A DNA stretch of 64,000 nucleotides from an uncultured Clostridia bacterium. GTDB taxonomy: Bacteria > Bacillota > Clostridia > Christensenellales > Borkfalkiaceae. Below, in pieces: positions 25,837 to 34,948 of this stretch. Below the pieces are notes generated by a model. That model did not search any database and was not told where the DNA came from. It was given only the letters and a program-made list of their open reading frames with translations. The stretch covers positions 1-64,000 of the forward strand of contig CALVWW010000004.1 in the NCBI GenBank assembly GCA_944368155.1. Direction: 5' to 3'. A program made the position numbers and the translations under genes. Numbering within the stretch: position 1 is the first letter of the stretch; each line of letters starts with the position of its first letter.

Positions 25837-26001
25837 ACTTGTTCGCAGCCAAATCTTTTGCAAAACGCAAAACCTTACGCCGCTAAAAAATTGGTTTACA
25901 AAAACTTTTTTACAAGGCGTGTATAAAATACAATGCACGGGGCAATAAACACAGGGCAAGGCAAAATGCGGGCAAAGGCCTGCATAAAAGGAGAATTTAA
26001 C

Positions 26002-26661
26002 ATGAAAGACCAGGAACAGAAACCGAAGAACAAAAAGCTTTTGACCTACTACCTGATTTTGGGCGCATGCATACTGATTATTGCCGCCGTAGCGGTAGCT
26101 GTGACGCTTTCGCTTACGCTTGGCGGGAACGACATGACGCTTGACGGAGACGACACCGACCAGACAATCGACGGTGACGATGACGACACCGACGACGGCA
26201 ACGACGACACCGACGACGATGACGACGTTGAAGATACAGGCAGCGCGACTGCTTTTGTTATGCCCGTGACAGACGTCGACGCGGTAAACAGCTACGGTTT
26301 TTATCACAATACGACGCTCGATAAATATTATCTGCACACCGGCATTGACTTTGCAGGAGAAGCGGGCGACGAAGTGTATGCCGCACTCGGCGGAACTGTG
26401 GAGAGTATAACCACCGACCCCGTTTTAATGGGCACAACGGTGACGATTGCGCACAGCGACGGACTTACCACCACATACACCTTTGTGGACGCCGTCGAAG
26501 GGCTTGAAGTAGGCGACGCCGTAGAACGCGGAGACGTTATAGCAACCATTGCCGAAGCAATGGGCCAGGAGTATAAAGACGGCGCACATCTGCACTTTGA
26601 AGTGTTTTTGAACGGCGAATCTGTAGACCCCGAAACCTACCTCGATATTTCCGAAAAATAA
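26002..26661 (+). CDS. M23-family metallopeptidase (SpoIIQ-like layout)
   Basis: 219 residues from the ATG at 26002, which follows AAAGGAG; the frame extends to 25933 without a site. Cytosolic head (about 1-13), one membrane helix (about 14-38), an Asp-rich linker (about 45-80) encoded by repeated GACGACACC-type DNA, then an LytM/M23 domain. The zinc residues HTGID (H-x3-D) and HLHFE (H-x-H) are intact, so it may cut peptidoglycan. SpoIIQ of sporulating Firmicutes shares the layout and the 'MPV' entry to the domain; given spoVM, a sporulation role is plausible but not shown. Confidence 0.87.
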   Translation: MKDQEQKPKNKKLLTYYLILGACILIIAAVAVAVTLSLTLGGNDMTLDGDDTDQTIDGDDDDTDDGNDDTDDDDDVEDTGSATAFVMPVTDVDAVNSYGFYHNTTLDKYYLHTGIDFAGEAGDEVYAALGGTVESITTDPVLMGTTVTIAHSDGLTTTYTFVDAVEGLEVGDAVERGDVIATIAEAMGQEYKDGAHLHFEVFLNGESVDPETYLDISEK

Positions 26662-26808
26662 GACATAATTTCTCATCCCCCTACGAAGGCGCGCGGCGAC
26701 AAAGTTACCGCGCGCCTTCAGCTTTTGCGCCGCGCAAAAATCATTACATTCCGAAGACTCTAATAGTTTTGAGCGCCGCCGCATTCATCATTTTTCCGCT
26801 CTTTCCGT

Positions 26809-26855
26809 CACGCCAAAGCATGCCGCCTCCCCTTGCCTGGGGAGGCATTAGCGTG
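26809..26855. repeat. Palindromic repeat before the nitroreductase promoter
   Basis: CACGC...ATGCCGCCTCCCC and GGGGAGGCATTAGCGTG are near inverted copies around TTGCCT. It resembles an R1 tip, but the match is limited. It could also terminate upstream transcription. Confidence 0.4.
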
Positions 26856-26859
26856 TCAC

Positions 26860-26888
26860 TTGCAATTATTTTAATTTTGCGCTATAAT
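26860..26888 (+). promoter_or_regulatory. Sigma-A promoter of the nitroreductase gene
   Basis: TTGCAA (26860-26865), 17 bases, TATAAT (26883-26888), 32 bases before the ATG. Confidence 0.85.
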
Positions 26889-26920
26889 ATATCTGTAAAA
26901 AATTAAGGGAGGAATAATTT

Positions 26921-27433
26921 ATGAACGTAACCGAAGCCATACGCGCAAGGCGGAGCATACGCAAATTTACGGGCGCGGAGATACCGCAGGAGCACCTTGA
27001 CATAATTTTGGAGGCGGCCATGATGTGCCCGAGCGCGAGAAACATGCGGCCGTACGAATTTGCCGTGATAAAGAGCAACGAAATTAAAGACGCAATTGCA
27101 AATATAAGCCCCAATTTTAAAATGATTTTAAACGCCTCCTGCGCAATAGCCGTATGCGGCAGACCTGACCTTGAGGAGGGCATGGGGCATGAATTCTGGC
27201 AACAGGACTGCTCGGCTGCCACAGAGAATATTTTATTGCAGGCGCTGGAACTCGGCTACGGAACCTGTTGGTGCGGAACTTATCCCGTGCCCGAACGCGT
27301 GGCAGGAGTGAGAGCGGCGCTGGGGATTACTGACGAAAACTGCATTCCGTTTGCCCTGATAGCTCTCGGCGTGCCTGCAGAAAACCCCGCTCCGCGCGGT
27401 TTTTATGATAAAACGCGGGTTAAATACTATTGA
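26921..27433 (+). CDS. Nitroreductase-family flavoprotein
   Basis: 170 residues, a short FMN-dependent nitroreductase. It starts MNVTEAIRARRSIRKFTG, where the RRSxR set binds FMN phosphate, and MMCPSARNMRPYEFAVI is the second FMN contact. The C-terminal half has LLQALELGYGTCWCG and PVPERVAGVRAALG. Members reduce nitroaromatics, quinones or flavins with NAD(P)H. Single-gene unit with a good promoter and GGGAGGAA ribosome site; a long hairpin follows. Confidence 0.94.
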   Translation: MNVTEAIRARRSIRKFTGAEIPQEHLDIILEAAMMCPSARNMRPYEFAVIKSNEIKDAIANISPNFKMILNASCAIAVCGRPDLEEGMGHEFWQQDCSAATENILLQALELGYGTCWCGTYPVPERVAGVRAALGITDENCIPFALIALGVPAENPAPRGFYDKTRVKYY

Positions 27434-27486
27434 TATAAAAATCAATAAAATCAATTAATTTAATTTGAATTTATTTTTAAACATGC

Positions 27487-27530
27487 GGCCGCCCGCGGAC
27501 AGTTTGTCCGCGGGCGGCCTTGTTTAATTT
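27487..27530. terminator. Terminator between nitroreductase and glgB
   Basis: GGCCGCCCGCGGACA pairs with TGTCCGCGGGCGGCC around GTT, then TTGTTTAATTT on the plus strand. It can serve both convergent genes. Confidence 0.8.
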
Positions 27531-27598
27531 GCCTTGGTTTAAGTTTAATTTGTTTTGTTTTAATTGCAAATTAATTCAATTAAATATTAAACAAATTT

Positions 27599-29692
27599 TT
27601 ATTGCTTTTTAACAGGAGATTTTCGCGAGCGCACAGCCTTAGCTATTTTGACGCCCTCCTTTTTGGCGGCGGGAGATTCTTCTGCAGAAGCACCAACCTC
27701 GCCGGGAGCGGGAATCTTGGGCACATGCTTATTATCGCTTATGGCGTCTTCATGCTCTTTCTTTATGCGGCGGCGAGTTTTGCGCTCTTCCTCTTTCTCT
27801 TCCTCGGTGCTCTCATGATAGGGCACGGCAAATATGAGCGATTCGTACGGGCGGAGCTTTACGACAAGACGATAGGGCCTGCCGTCGCACTCTTCCTTTA
27901 CTGCGGTGAGAGAATATTCTTCCTCGTCGGAATAGGTGGAGAAAATCTTTACATAATCGCCCGAAACGGGAACGCCTATTTCTATCGGGTCGCGGAATAC
28001 CGGCGCGAAATTTATTACGAACACGAGCGCGTCGTTATAGTTCCACGGGTTGCGCCTTATGAATGAGAACAGGTTGCGCATATAGTCGCCGCTGTTTATC
28101 CACTCGAACACATTCTTCTTGCCTGCGTCGTTATAGAGTACGGGACGGGAAGTGTAGAGATGCAGTAGCTTTCTGTAGCACTCCATTATATCCCTGTGCC
28201 CGGGGTCGTCGCAGAGATACCATTGCAGGGAATCTTTGTAGTCCCACTCAGCCTCCTGACCGAAGTCCTGGCCCATAAACAGCAGTTTTTTGCCGGGATG
28301 ACCCATCATCATTGTATATGTCGTTTTGAGCGCGCCGAACTTGTCTTGATGGCTGCCCGCCATTTTGTTGAACATAGAACCTTTGCCGTGCACAACTTCG
28401 TCATGGGACAAAACGAGAATATAGTTCTCGTCGAACACATAGTCGAACGTGCCCGTCATGAGGTGATGCTTATAGCGGCGGAAAACGGGGTCCTCGTTAT
28501 AGTAGCGGATAGTGTCGTTCATCCAGCCCATATCCCACTTGAGGCCGAAGCCGAGGCCGTCGTTTTTTGCAGGCGCGGTTATGCCCGAAACTATAGAGCT
28601 GTCCTCCGCGATTATGAACGCCGAAGTGCGCTGGCGCAGCACAGTGTTCAGATGACGGAAAAACTCAAAGCTCTCCATGTTGAAATCGGTGCCGTACTTA
28701 TTGGGTCTCCACTCGCTTCTGCCGAAGCTGTTATACAGCATTGCGGCAACTGCGTCGGCGCGAAGGGCGTCGATGTGGTATACGTTCACCCAGAAGAATG
28801 CAGACGCTATGAGGAAGTTGGAAACTTCGGGTTTACCCAAATCGAAGGCCTTGGTACCCCACTGGGGATATTCGGCGCGCAGAGGGTCGGCGTACTCATA
28901 GAGCGGAGTGCCGTCGAACCAGTCGAGGCCGAACTCGTCCTTGGGGAAGTGTGCGGGAACCCAGTCAAGTATTACGCCGATGCCGTTCTTATGCATATAG
29001 TCAACGAAAAACATGAAGTCTTCCGGCTTCCCGTAGCGCGCGGTGGGCGAAAAGTAACCCGTCACCTGATATCCCCACGAACCGTCGAAGGGATATTCGC
29101 ATATGCCCATTACCTCGATATGCGTATAACCCATCCACTTTACATATTCGCAAAGTTCATGGGCAAGGCGGCGGTAATCGAGAAATTTATCCTCCTCCCA
29201 CCACTTGTCCCAGTCCTTTTTCCATGAGCCGAGATGCACTTCGTATACGGCCATGGGCTTTTCGAGGAAGTTTTCCTTGGCCTTTTCGTCAAGCCACTGC
29301 TTGTCGCCCCACTCGTATTTTTTGAGGTCTGCCACGACAGAGGCATTTGCAGGGCGCAGTTCAGACGCATATGCATAGGGGTCGGCCTTCATAACTTCCG
29401 AACCGTCGGCACGCACAATGAGATATTTATACTTTACCCCCTCGCACATGCCGGGGACAAATAATTCCCATATACAGTCGTCGACTTTTTCCATGATATC
29501 GCGCCACGGCGTCCAGCCGTTGCCGTCGGAAACGATGCATACCGCACGCGCGGAGGGCGCCCAAAGCACGAAGTGCACGCCGCGGACTCCGTCCTCCTCC
29601 ACGACATGCGCGCCCATTTTGTCATAGAGCTCATAATGCACGCCGTGATGGAAATAGTACCTGTCAAGGTCAGTAAAAAATCTTTTAACCAT
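27599..29692 (-). CDS. glgB: 1,4-alpha-glucan branching enzyme
   Basis: 697 residues. It forms alpha-1,6 branches in glycogen. An N-terminal CBM48 domain (HFVLWAPSARAVCIV) precedes the GH13 barrel: WVPAHFP, the nucleophile region HIDALRADAVA, the acid in FIIAEDSS and VLSHDEVVHG with the transition-state Asp. The all-beta C-terminal domain ends near residue 625. The last 70 residues are an unusual Lys/Glu/Ala-rich tail, ending in a basic KAVRSRKSPVKKQ, with no enzyme counterpart. AAGGGGAAC precedes the ATG. It lies downstream of a GH13 amylase in the same direction, suggesting storage-glucan metabolism, though glgA, glgC and glgP are not here. Confidence 0.95.
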   Translation of the reverse strand: MVKRFFTDLDRYYFHHGVHYELYDKMGAHVVEEDGVRGVHFVLWAPSARAVCIVSDGNGWTPWRDIMEKVDDCIWELFVPGMCEGVKYKYLIVRADGSEVMKADPYAYASELRPANASVVADLKKYEWGDKQWLDEKAKENFLEKPMAVYEVHLGSWKKDWDKWWEEDKFLDYRRLAHELCEYVKWMGYTHIEVMGICEYPFDGSWGYQVTGYFSPTARYGKPEDFMFFVDYMHKNGIGVILDWVPAHFPKDEFGLDWFDGTPLYEYADPLRAEYPQWGTKAFDLGKPEVSNFLIASAFFWVNVYHIDALRADAVAAMLYNSFGRSEWRPNKYGTDFNMESFEFFRHLNTVLRQRTSAFIIAEDSSIVSGITAPAKNDGLGFGLKWDMGWMNDTIRYYNEDPVFRRYKHHLMTGTFDYVFDENYILVLSHDEVVHGKGSMFNKMAGSHQDKFGALKTTYTMMMGHPGKKLLFMGQDFGQEAEWDYKDSLQWYLCDDPGHRDIMECYRKLLHLYTSRPVLYNDAGKKNVFEWINSGDYMRNLFSFIRRNPWNYNDALVFVINFAPVFRDPIEIGVPVSGDYVKIFSTYSDEEEYSLTAVKEECDGRPYRLVVKLRPYESLIFAVPYHESTEEEKEEERKTRRRIKKEHEDAISDNKHVPKIPAPGEVGASAEESPAAKKEGVKIAKAVRSRKSPVKKQ

Positions 29693-29809
29693 ATTGTTCC
29701 CCTTATCGATTTTATTTATATTAAAGGCTCATGCCTTTATTTGCCCGTTTTTTTATTGCTAAAGCAAAAAACTTACGGCGGCACCGGCCGCAAAAACTAT
29801 GAGTATTCT

Positions 29810-31876
29810 TTATTTAAACATGCTCATTTGCTGGCCGGGCGACTGCTTATGGCTGAATCTGCAACTGAAAACGCACGCCGACTTTGCCGGCAATGTTACG
29901 TGCAGACGCCCGTATTTGACCTTGAATTCGTCGCCGTTATAGTAATCGGGGGCGGTAGTCACCTCAAGGGCGAATTTTGCTCCCGTCATAACTCCCGCCT
30001 CCCAGACGGGGACGGAGAGCTTAATTTCTTCGTCGCGCACATTCACCATGGTAACTACACAGTCAACGGAATCGAAACGGGCGTACGAAATATAGCCGTG
30101 GCCGGCGTCGAGCCGCTTTAACGAACCCATTTTGAGGCAGTGCACGCGGCGCCTGAGCGCAATTAGCTGTTTATGGAAATTAATGAGGTTCTTGTCCTCA
30201 GAGCCCCACGGATAGGTACGGCGGCTGTCGGGGTCGGTCCAGCCGACCTGCCCCGCCTCGTCGGCGTAATATATGCCCGGAGAGCCCGGCCATGTCATCT
30301 GAATGGTCACGGCAAGCTGCATTACCCGCTTATCTATTCCCCGTGCCGCGGCCTCGGGCCCGAGAGAGTCGGTGCGCCCCACCGTGCGGTTGGTGCGGGT
30401 TAAGAAACGGGAATGGTCGTGATTGGAGAGCTGATTGAGCGCCGAATCGAGCGAGGGCCGGGGGAAACGGCTCATGTTGCGCAACATGCTGTCGAAAAAG
30501 TATATGCCGTCCCCGAGCAACCTGTCGTCGCGGTTGTCGCTGTGCTTCTCCATGCCCGTAAGAAACCATGTTACAGGCTCCATGAACGCGTCGTAGTTCA
30601 TAACGGTATCCCATTGGTTGCCGTCGAACCATGGAGAGGGGTCGCCGTAGTGCTCGGCAAATATAAACGCCTCGGGATTGGCCTTGCGCACCCGCTTTCT
30701 GAATTTCGCCCAGAAACGGTGGTTGAACTCGGGTGAATGCCCCAAATCTGCGGCGACGTCCAACCGCCAGCCGTCGACGTTATACGGCTCCGAAACCCAC
30801 TTTTCGCCTATCTTCATTATATTTTCCACAAGCTCGGGCGACTCTTCGTAGTTGAGTTTGGGAAGCGTATCAAAGCCCCACCAGCCCTCGTAGTCGGAAT
30901 AGTTTTCATTAGGTCTGTTGAATTTGAAATAATTGCGGTAGGGACTTATTACCGACTGATATGCGCCGTCTTCAAATCCCTCCTTATCGAGGTATATGCC
31001 CTCCCTGTCCATCCACTTGTTGAAGGAACCGCAGTGGTTGAACACGCCGTCGATGATTATTTTCATGCCGCGGCGGTGCACCTCTTTTACAAGGTCGGCA
31101 AAAAAGGCGTTGCTCTTGTCGAGATTGACCTGCGAAGTTACGCGTTTTATATACCTGCGCGCATAGCCGTTATGCTTCTCCCACGCCTCCATGGCGGAGT
31201 TTTCGTCCTCCTCTATCACGGCGAGGTGGGGGTCGATATGGTCGTAATCCTGCGTATCGTACTTATGGTTGGAGGGCGAAACGAATATGGGGTTGAAATA
31301 TATTGCGTCAACGCCCAAATCCTGAAGGTAGTCGAGTTTCTGTTTTACGCCCTGCAAATCGCCGCCGTAAAAATTGCTTACGTCGAGATTATCGGGATAT
31401 TTTCCCCAATAGGTTATCTTGCGGCTGTGCGAACCCGTGTAATAATATTCGTTGTTCTCCACGTCGTTGGAAGGTTCGCCGTTGAAAAATCTGTCTACAA
31501 AAATCTGATAGACGACGGCGCCCTTTGCCCAGCCGGGCACCTTGAAACCGGGAATGAATGTAAAATTGTACTCCGACTGGTTGTTCTCTGCCCAGCCGAG
31601 CTTGTTATAGCACACCTTGTCGTCATCGTCGTAAAGCACAAAGTAGTAATTGACCGGGTCGTGCGTGCATACGAGGCTTATCGAATAGTAATCGAACGTT
31701 CCGTCGGTGCGCGTTTTTGCCATTTCGCGTTTAATTCCGTTTATAACGGCATACGCGCGGTTGACGTCGTCCGCCGACGTGCGCAGCGAGATTGTCACGG
31801 TATCGCCCTTGACAGGCTCGTACGGGGTGCGGTAGCACTCTGTTTCGTCGCTGAAAAGCGCCATTCTGTTTATCAT
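29810..31876 (-). CDS. GH13 neopullulanase/cyclomaltodextrinase-like enzyme
   Basis: 688 residues. An N-terminal beta domain (about 1-120) is followed by the catalytic barrel: DGVFNHCG, the nucleophile DGWRLDVA (about residue 370), the acid in FIFAEHYGD, and SNHDHSRFL with the third acid. FVDRFFNG and YFNPIF are typical of the neopullulanase branch. There is no signal peptide, so it is cytosolic and probably acts on imported or stored alpha-glucans. It precedes glgB by 117 bases on the same strand, likely one unit. AAAGGACAG lies before the ATG. Confidence 0.93.
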   Translation of the reverse strand: MINRMALFSDETECYRTPYEPVKGDTVTISLRTSADDVNRAYAVINGIKREMAKTRTDGTFDYYSISLVCTHDPVNYYFVLYDDDDKVCYNKLGWAENNQSEYNFTFIPGFKVPGWAKGAVVYQIFVDRFFNGEPSNDVENNEYYYTGSHSRKITYWGKYPDNLDVSNFYGGDLQGVKQKLDYLQDLGVDAIYFNPIFVSPSNHKYDTQDYDHIDPHLAVIEEDENSAMEAWEKHNGYARRYIKRVTSQVNLDKSNAFFADLVKEVHRRGMKIIIDGVFNHCGSFNKWMDREGIYLDKEGFEDGAYQSVISPYRNYFKFNRPNENYSDYEGWWGFDTLPKLNYEESPELVENIMKIGEKWVSEPYNVDGWRLDVAADLGHSPEFNHRFWAKFRKRVRKANPEAFIFAEHYGDPSPWFDGNQWDTVMNYDAFMEPVTWFLTGMEKHSDNRDDRLLGDGIYFFDSMLRNMSRFPRPSLDSALNQLSNHDHSRFLTRTNRTVGRTDSLGPEAAARGIDKRVMQLAVTIQMTWPGSPGIYYADEAGQVGWTDPDSRRTYPWGSEDKNLINFHKQLIALRRRVHCLKMGSLKRLDAGHGYISYARFDSVDCVVTMVNVRDEEIKLSVPVWEAGVMTGAKFALEVTTAPDYYNGDEFKVKYGRLHVTLPAKSACVFSCRFSHKQSPGQQMSMFK

Positions 31877-32106
31877 AAAAAGCTGTCCTTTAAGTTAGCA
31901 GAAAACCTTATGCCTGAAAGCAGCGCAAAGGTATGCGGCAGAAAATCTGCGCGGGCGGCAGCGGAACGAGCGCGCCGCCAAGTTAATGCACCGAAAAATA
32001 AGCACACTTGTATATGCTAAATTTTAGCATACGGCGGCAATAAAGTCAATATGCAATTTTTTTCGCAGAACGCATATTTGCCCGGCTTTACGCGATTTAT
32101 GAAAAA

Positions 32107-32152
32107 AACCGCGCGGCGCGCTTACCTTTCGGGAATGCGCGCCGCGCGGTTG
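32107..32152 (-). terminator. Terminator of the glycosyltransferase unit
   Basis: AACCGCGCGGCGCGC pairs with GCGCGCCGCGCGGTT. Reading on the minus strand the hairpin is followed by TTTTTTC. It separates the GT4/flippase genes from the GH13 genes. The rest of 31877-32106 holds nothing I recognise. Confidence 0.85.
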
Positions 32153-32169
32153 AAATAATTTATATACAA

Positions 32170-33396
32170 TCAGAATTCCGCACGCGCCGTATCGGTATGA
32201 TTGTCCTTGACACCGGCGTTCTTTGCGTAAAAGTCGGCAAGAACGCGGCCGTACTCCTCCTCCGCCGCAGCGACGGCGTCGGCCCATGTATAGACAATTG
32301 ACGGGCAGGCTCTGCGCACAGCGGCATAATTTGCGCCGCCTGCAAATATGCTCTCTATTTTATCCGCCCATGCGCCCACGTCGAGTTTTTCCGTATACCC
32401 CGTCTTGCCGTCCTCTATTATCTCTTCAGAGCTGGAACCTGAAGGCACGAGCGAAGGGGTGCCGAGAGAGGCCGCCTCCTGCATGACGAGAGGAGCGTTA
32501 TCGAACACCGACGGAAGCATAAACAGGTCGGCGCGCGCATAATAGCTGCGCAGAACTTCCCTGTCGCCCACAAAGCCGGTGAAAATCACACAGTCGTCCA
32601 GCCCCATCCTGCGGGCGCTTTTTTTATGCTCTTCAAGTTCGGCTCCGCCGCCGACAACAAAGAAACGGCACTTAAACCCGCGTTTTTTCAGCTCGGCGAC
32701 GACTTCGAATGAAAATTTCAGATTCTTTACCGAAACGACCCTGCCGGCATACATGAATACCCGTTCGCCGGGGGATATCCCGTACTCTTTTTCCACAACG
32801 GCGGCAAGGGAAGCGCGCTCGTCCTGCGAAGCTATGCGCATATCTGTGCCGTTGCGCATGACCTTTATTTCGCCGTTGTAGCCGTATTCGCGCAGCGTTT
32901 GAGCGGAACTTGCGCTCACCGCCCATACATACTCGAGCTTTTTTATGTTGCGCATGATTACGCTCATCATAACGGCCGTGCAGAAACGCGAGTGGGTGAC
33001 GCGCAAAAATTCTTCTTTGAACTTGGTGTGAAATGTAAACACAACAGGAATATTGTGCTTTTTGCCGTACCTTAAAAAATAGCCGCAGATTGCAAACGGA
33101 GAGTGTGCATGCAGCAGCACGGGCTTTTTTTCATCGAGAAATTTTTTAAGCTTTCTGTCGGAGCCGGGAACAGAATTCCGGAAGCCGATAAACGGCACCC
33201 AAAGCGAGCGGTTGTGGAACACTCCCGCGCAGTACTTTTCTTCGCTCTCCTCATCGAGCTTTTTGCCGTATGAAGGGGCAACTATTTTGCAGTCAAAGTT
33301 TTTTGCAAGGTTGCTTCGATAGCTGACCACCACGTTGGTGACGCCGTCGACCTGGGGATACCATGCATCAATCCCGAGGATGACCGATTTTATCAT
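32170..33396 (-). CDS. GT4-family glycosyltransferase
   Basis: 408 residues, a retaining GT-B enzyme. The first half holds an acceptor-binding domain: DAWYPQVDGVTNVV near residue 10 and HAHSPFAICG near residue 95 are typical of MshA- and diacylglycerol-glucosyltransferase-like enzymes. The second half has AGRVVSVKNL, FTGFVGDREVL, and the nucleotide-sugar acid motif in PSVFDNAPLVMQEAASLG. It overlaps the preceding flippase-like gene by 29 bases, so the pair is co-translated; a membrane lipid or polyprenyl acceptor is likely. The donor sugar is unknown. Confidence 0.9.
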   Translation of the reverse strand: MIKSVILGIDAWYPQVDGVTNVVVSYRSNLAKNFDCKIVAPSYGKKLDEESEEKYCAGVFHNRSLWVPFIGFRNSVPGSDRKLKKFLDEKKPVLLHAHSPFAICGYFLRYGKKHNIPVVFTFHTKFKEEFLRVTHSRFCTAVMMSVIMRNIKKLEYVWAVSASSAQTLREYGYNGEIKVMRNGTDMRIASQDERASLAAVVEKEYGISPGERVFMYAGRVVSVKNLKFSFEVVAELKKRGFKCRFFVVGGGAELEEHKKSARRMGLDDCVIFTGFVGDREVLRSYYARADLFMLPSVFDNAPLVMQEAASLGTPSLVPSGSSSEEIIEDGKTGYTEKLDVGAWADKIESIFAGGANYAAVRRACPSIVYTWADAVAAAEEEYGRVLADFYAKNAGVKDNHTDTARAEF

Positions 33397-34681
33397 TTTG
33401 TACCAGCTTTTTCGACCTGATATTTTTGAGTATCAAATCGACGATAGTTATGACGACGCCTATGAGTATATAGATATAGTACACCGAGAAGCGCCAGAAG
33501 AGCACCGACCATGCGAGCGCGGCGCCTGCCGCAACGTTGAACGCCAGCACGCCCATGCCCTCTACCACGCCCGAATTGCCGGGGGTAGGGATAAAAGATA
33601 CGCCGAAAGTTGCAAATACGTTGAGCGATATTATCATGAAGAACATGCCGTCGACATCGCATGAAAGAGCGTTCATTACAAAGAAAGGCACGGTAAAAAT
33701 CAAGAAATCGCTCGCAAAACAGCATATGAGGAACAGCACGAGGTGCAGGGGGCGCTTTACTATTATCTTAAAAGATTTAACAAAGTTATCGACAATCCTG
33801 AGCGCCTTTGCCATGACTCTGTATTTGTGCTTGACGATGCGCAGCTTTACGCCTGCGCCGATAAACCAGCCCGTGAGCTTGTGCGCAAGCCTGGGGAAAA
33901 ACACAAAAAAGGCGATGAAAACCGGCAGAATGAGGTTGACGGCAAGGCCGACCCAGCCGCAAACCATGAGCAGCGTTTTGCCCACGCCGACATTATCGAT
34001 ATAGCCCAAAGACACGCCGAGTATCATAAACACGGCGCCGATTACAGTAAATGCGAATATGCTCCCGAAATAGCGTATGAGCACTATTGCGGAGGAGTCC
34101 GACACATTCACGCCCTTAGTCGTCATATAGTAAATCTGCATCGGCTGTCCGCCCGTGGAAAAGGGAGTAACGCCGTCGTAGAACTTGCCCAGAAAGCTGG
34201 TTTTGATTGCTACGACGGGGCGCACCCTGCCTATCACGGCGCTGTTCACCACACAGAATTTGAGGCAGTCAACTATCATTATGCCCACTATAACGGCAAG
34301 CAGAATGAGCGCGCCCGAAAGGCTCACGCTGTTCATGGCTTCGGCAAAACTCATGCCTTCGCCGTCGGTTATCTCACCTGAAATTCCGAACAGGCTGTAA
34401 AGTCCGAGCGCAATAACGGCAATCAACAGTATGTTGAGCACCCAGCGGTGCTTCTTTTTAGGCGGCTGGGCATTATTCATCTGCCCGCCTGCCGACGCAC
34501 CGTCTTCTGCTCCCTCCGCCGCGGATAAAACCTCTGTTTCAGGCCGGACATCAGCCGTTGCAGGCATATTCTCCGCCCCGCAAACAGGTTCCGAGGGTGC
34601 GGCAAAGCCGCCCGAAGACAGTTCTTCGGCTGCGGACTGCTCCCGGTCGGTTATTTTGTTTTGCTGCTCTTTTGAATTCAC
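33368..34681 (-). CDS. Lysylphosphatidylglycerol synthase TM-like (flippase) protein
   Basis: 437 residues. The first 75 are polar, rich in Ala, Glu and Pro, then eight or so membrane helices of the LPG_synthase_TM/UPF0104 (YbhN, AglD) family follow. KTSFLGKFYDGVTPFSTGGQP is the characteristic loop and PTPGNSGVVEGMG the late one. Members of this group flip or help transfer lipids and lack the synthase domain, as here. GTG at 34681 follows CGGAGT. It is coupled to the GT4 gene; together they suggest assembly of a glycolipid. Confidence 0.88.
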   Translation of the reverse strand: MNSKEQQNKITDREQSAAEELSSGGFAAPSEPVCGAENMPATADVRPETEVLSAAEGAEDGASAGGQMNNAQPPKKKHRWVLNILLIAVIALGLYSLFGISGEITDGEGMSFAEAMNSVSLSGALILLAVIVGIMIVDCLKFCVVNSAVIGRVRPVVAIKTSFLGKFYDGVTPFSTGGQPMQIYYMTTKGVNVSDSSAIVLIRYFGSIFAFTVIGAVFMILGVSLGYIDNVGVGKTLLMVCGWVGLAVNLILPVFIAFFVFFPRLAHKLTGWFIGAGVKLRIVKHKYRVMAKALRIVDNFVKSFKIIVKRPLHLVLFLICCFASDFLIFTVPFFVMNALSCDVDGMFFMIISLNVFATFGVSFIPTPGNSGVVEGMGVLAFNVAAGAALAWSVLFWRFSVYYIYILIGVVITIVDLILKNIRSKKLVQNDKIGHPRD

Positions 34682-34876
34682 AAACTTACTCCGACAGTGT
34701 CTGCCGCGCTAAAATTTTTGTAATCGTGGCCATATCCGCCCGAAAATGCCGTAAAAAATGCGCGGCAGTATTTTTTAGATTATATATTATATTTGCCTTC
34801 CTGTCAAATTTAACGCAAGTTAAACAAAATAATGTGCCGGTCGGGGCGTTAAAAATCAAATTTTAAATTGCGCAGT

Positions 34877-34904
34877 CCGCGCCGCGGCATGTGCCGCGGC
34901 GCGG
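34877..34904 (-). terminator. Hairpin after degV
   Basis: CCGCGCCGCGGCA pairs with TGCCGCGGCGCGG around TG. It lies 45 bases after the degV stop and lacks a strong T-run on the minus strand. Confidence 0.55.
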
Positions 34905-34948
34905 AAAATAGAGAAATGCGATACAGCCGCTATTATTTTTACAGATTT

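Noticed and set aside
28196-29227. 343-codon plus-strand frame opposite glgB
   Set aside because: Antisense shadow of glgB with no ribosome site or homology.
30737-32020. 427-codon plus-strand frame opposite the GH13 amylase
   Set aside because: It lies antisense to a well-supported enzyme gene, has no recognisable domain, and long opposite frames are common with this codon use.
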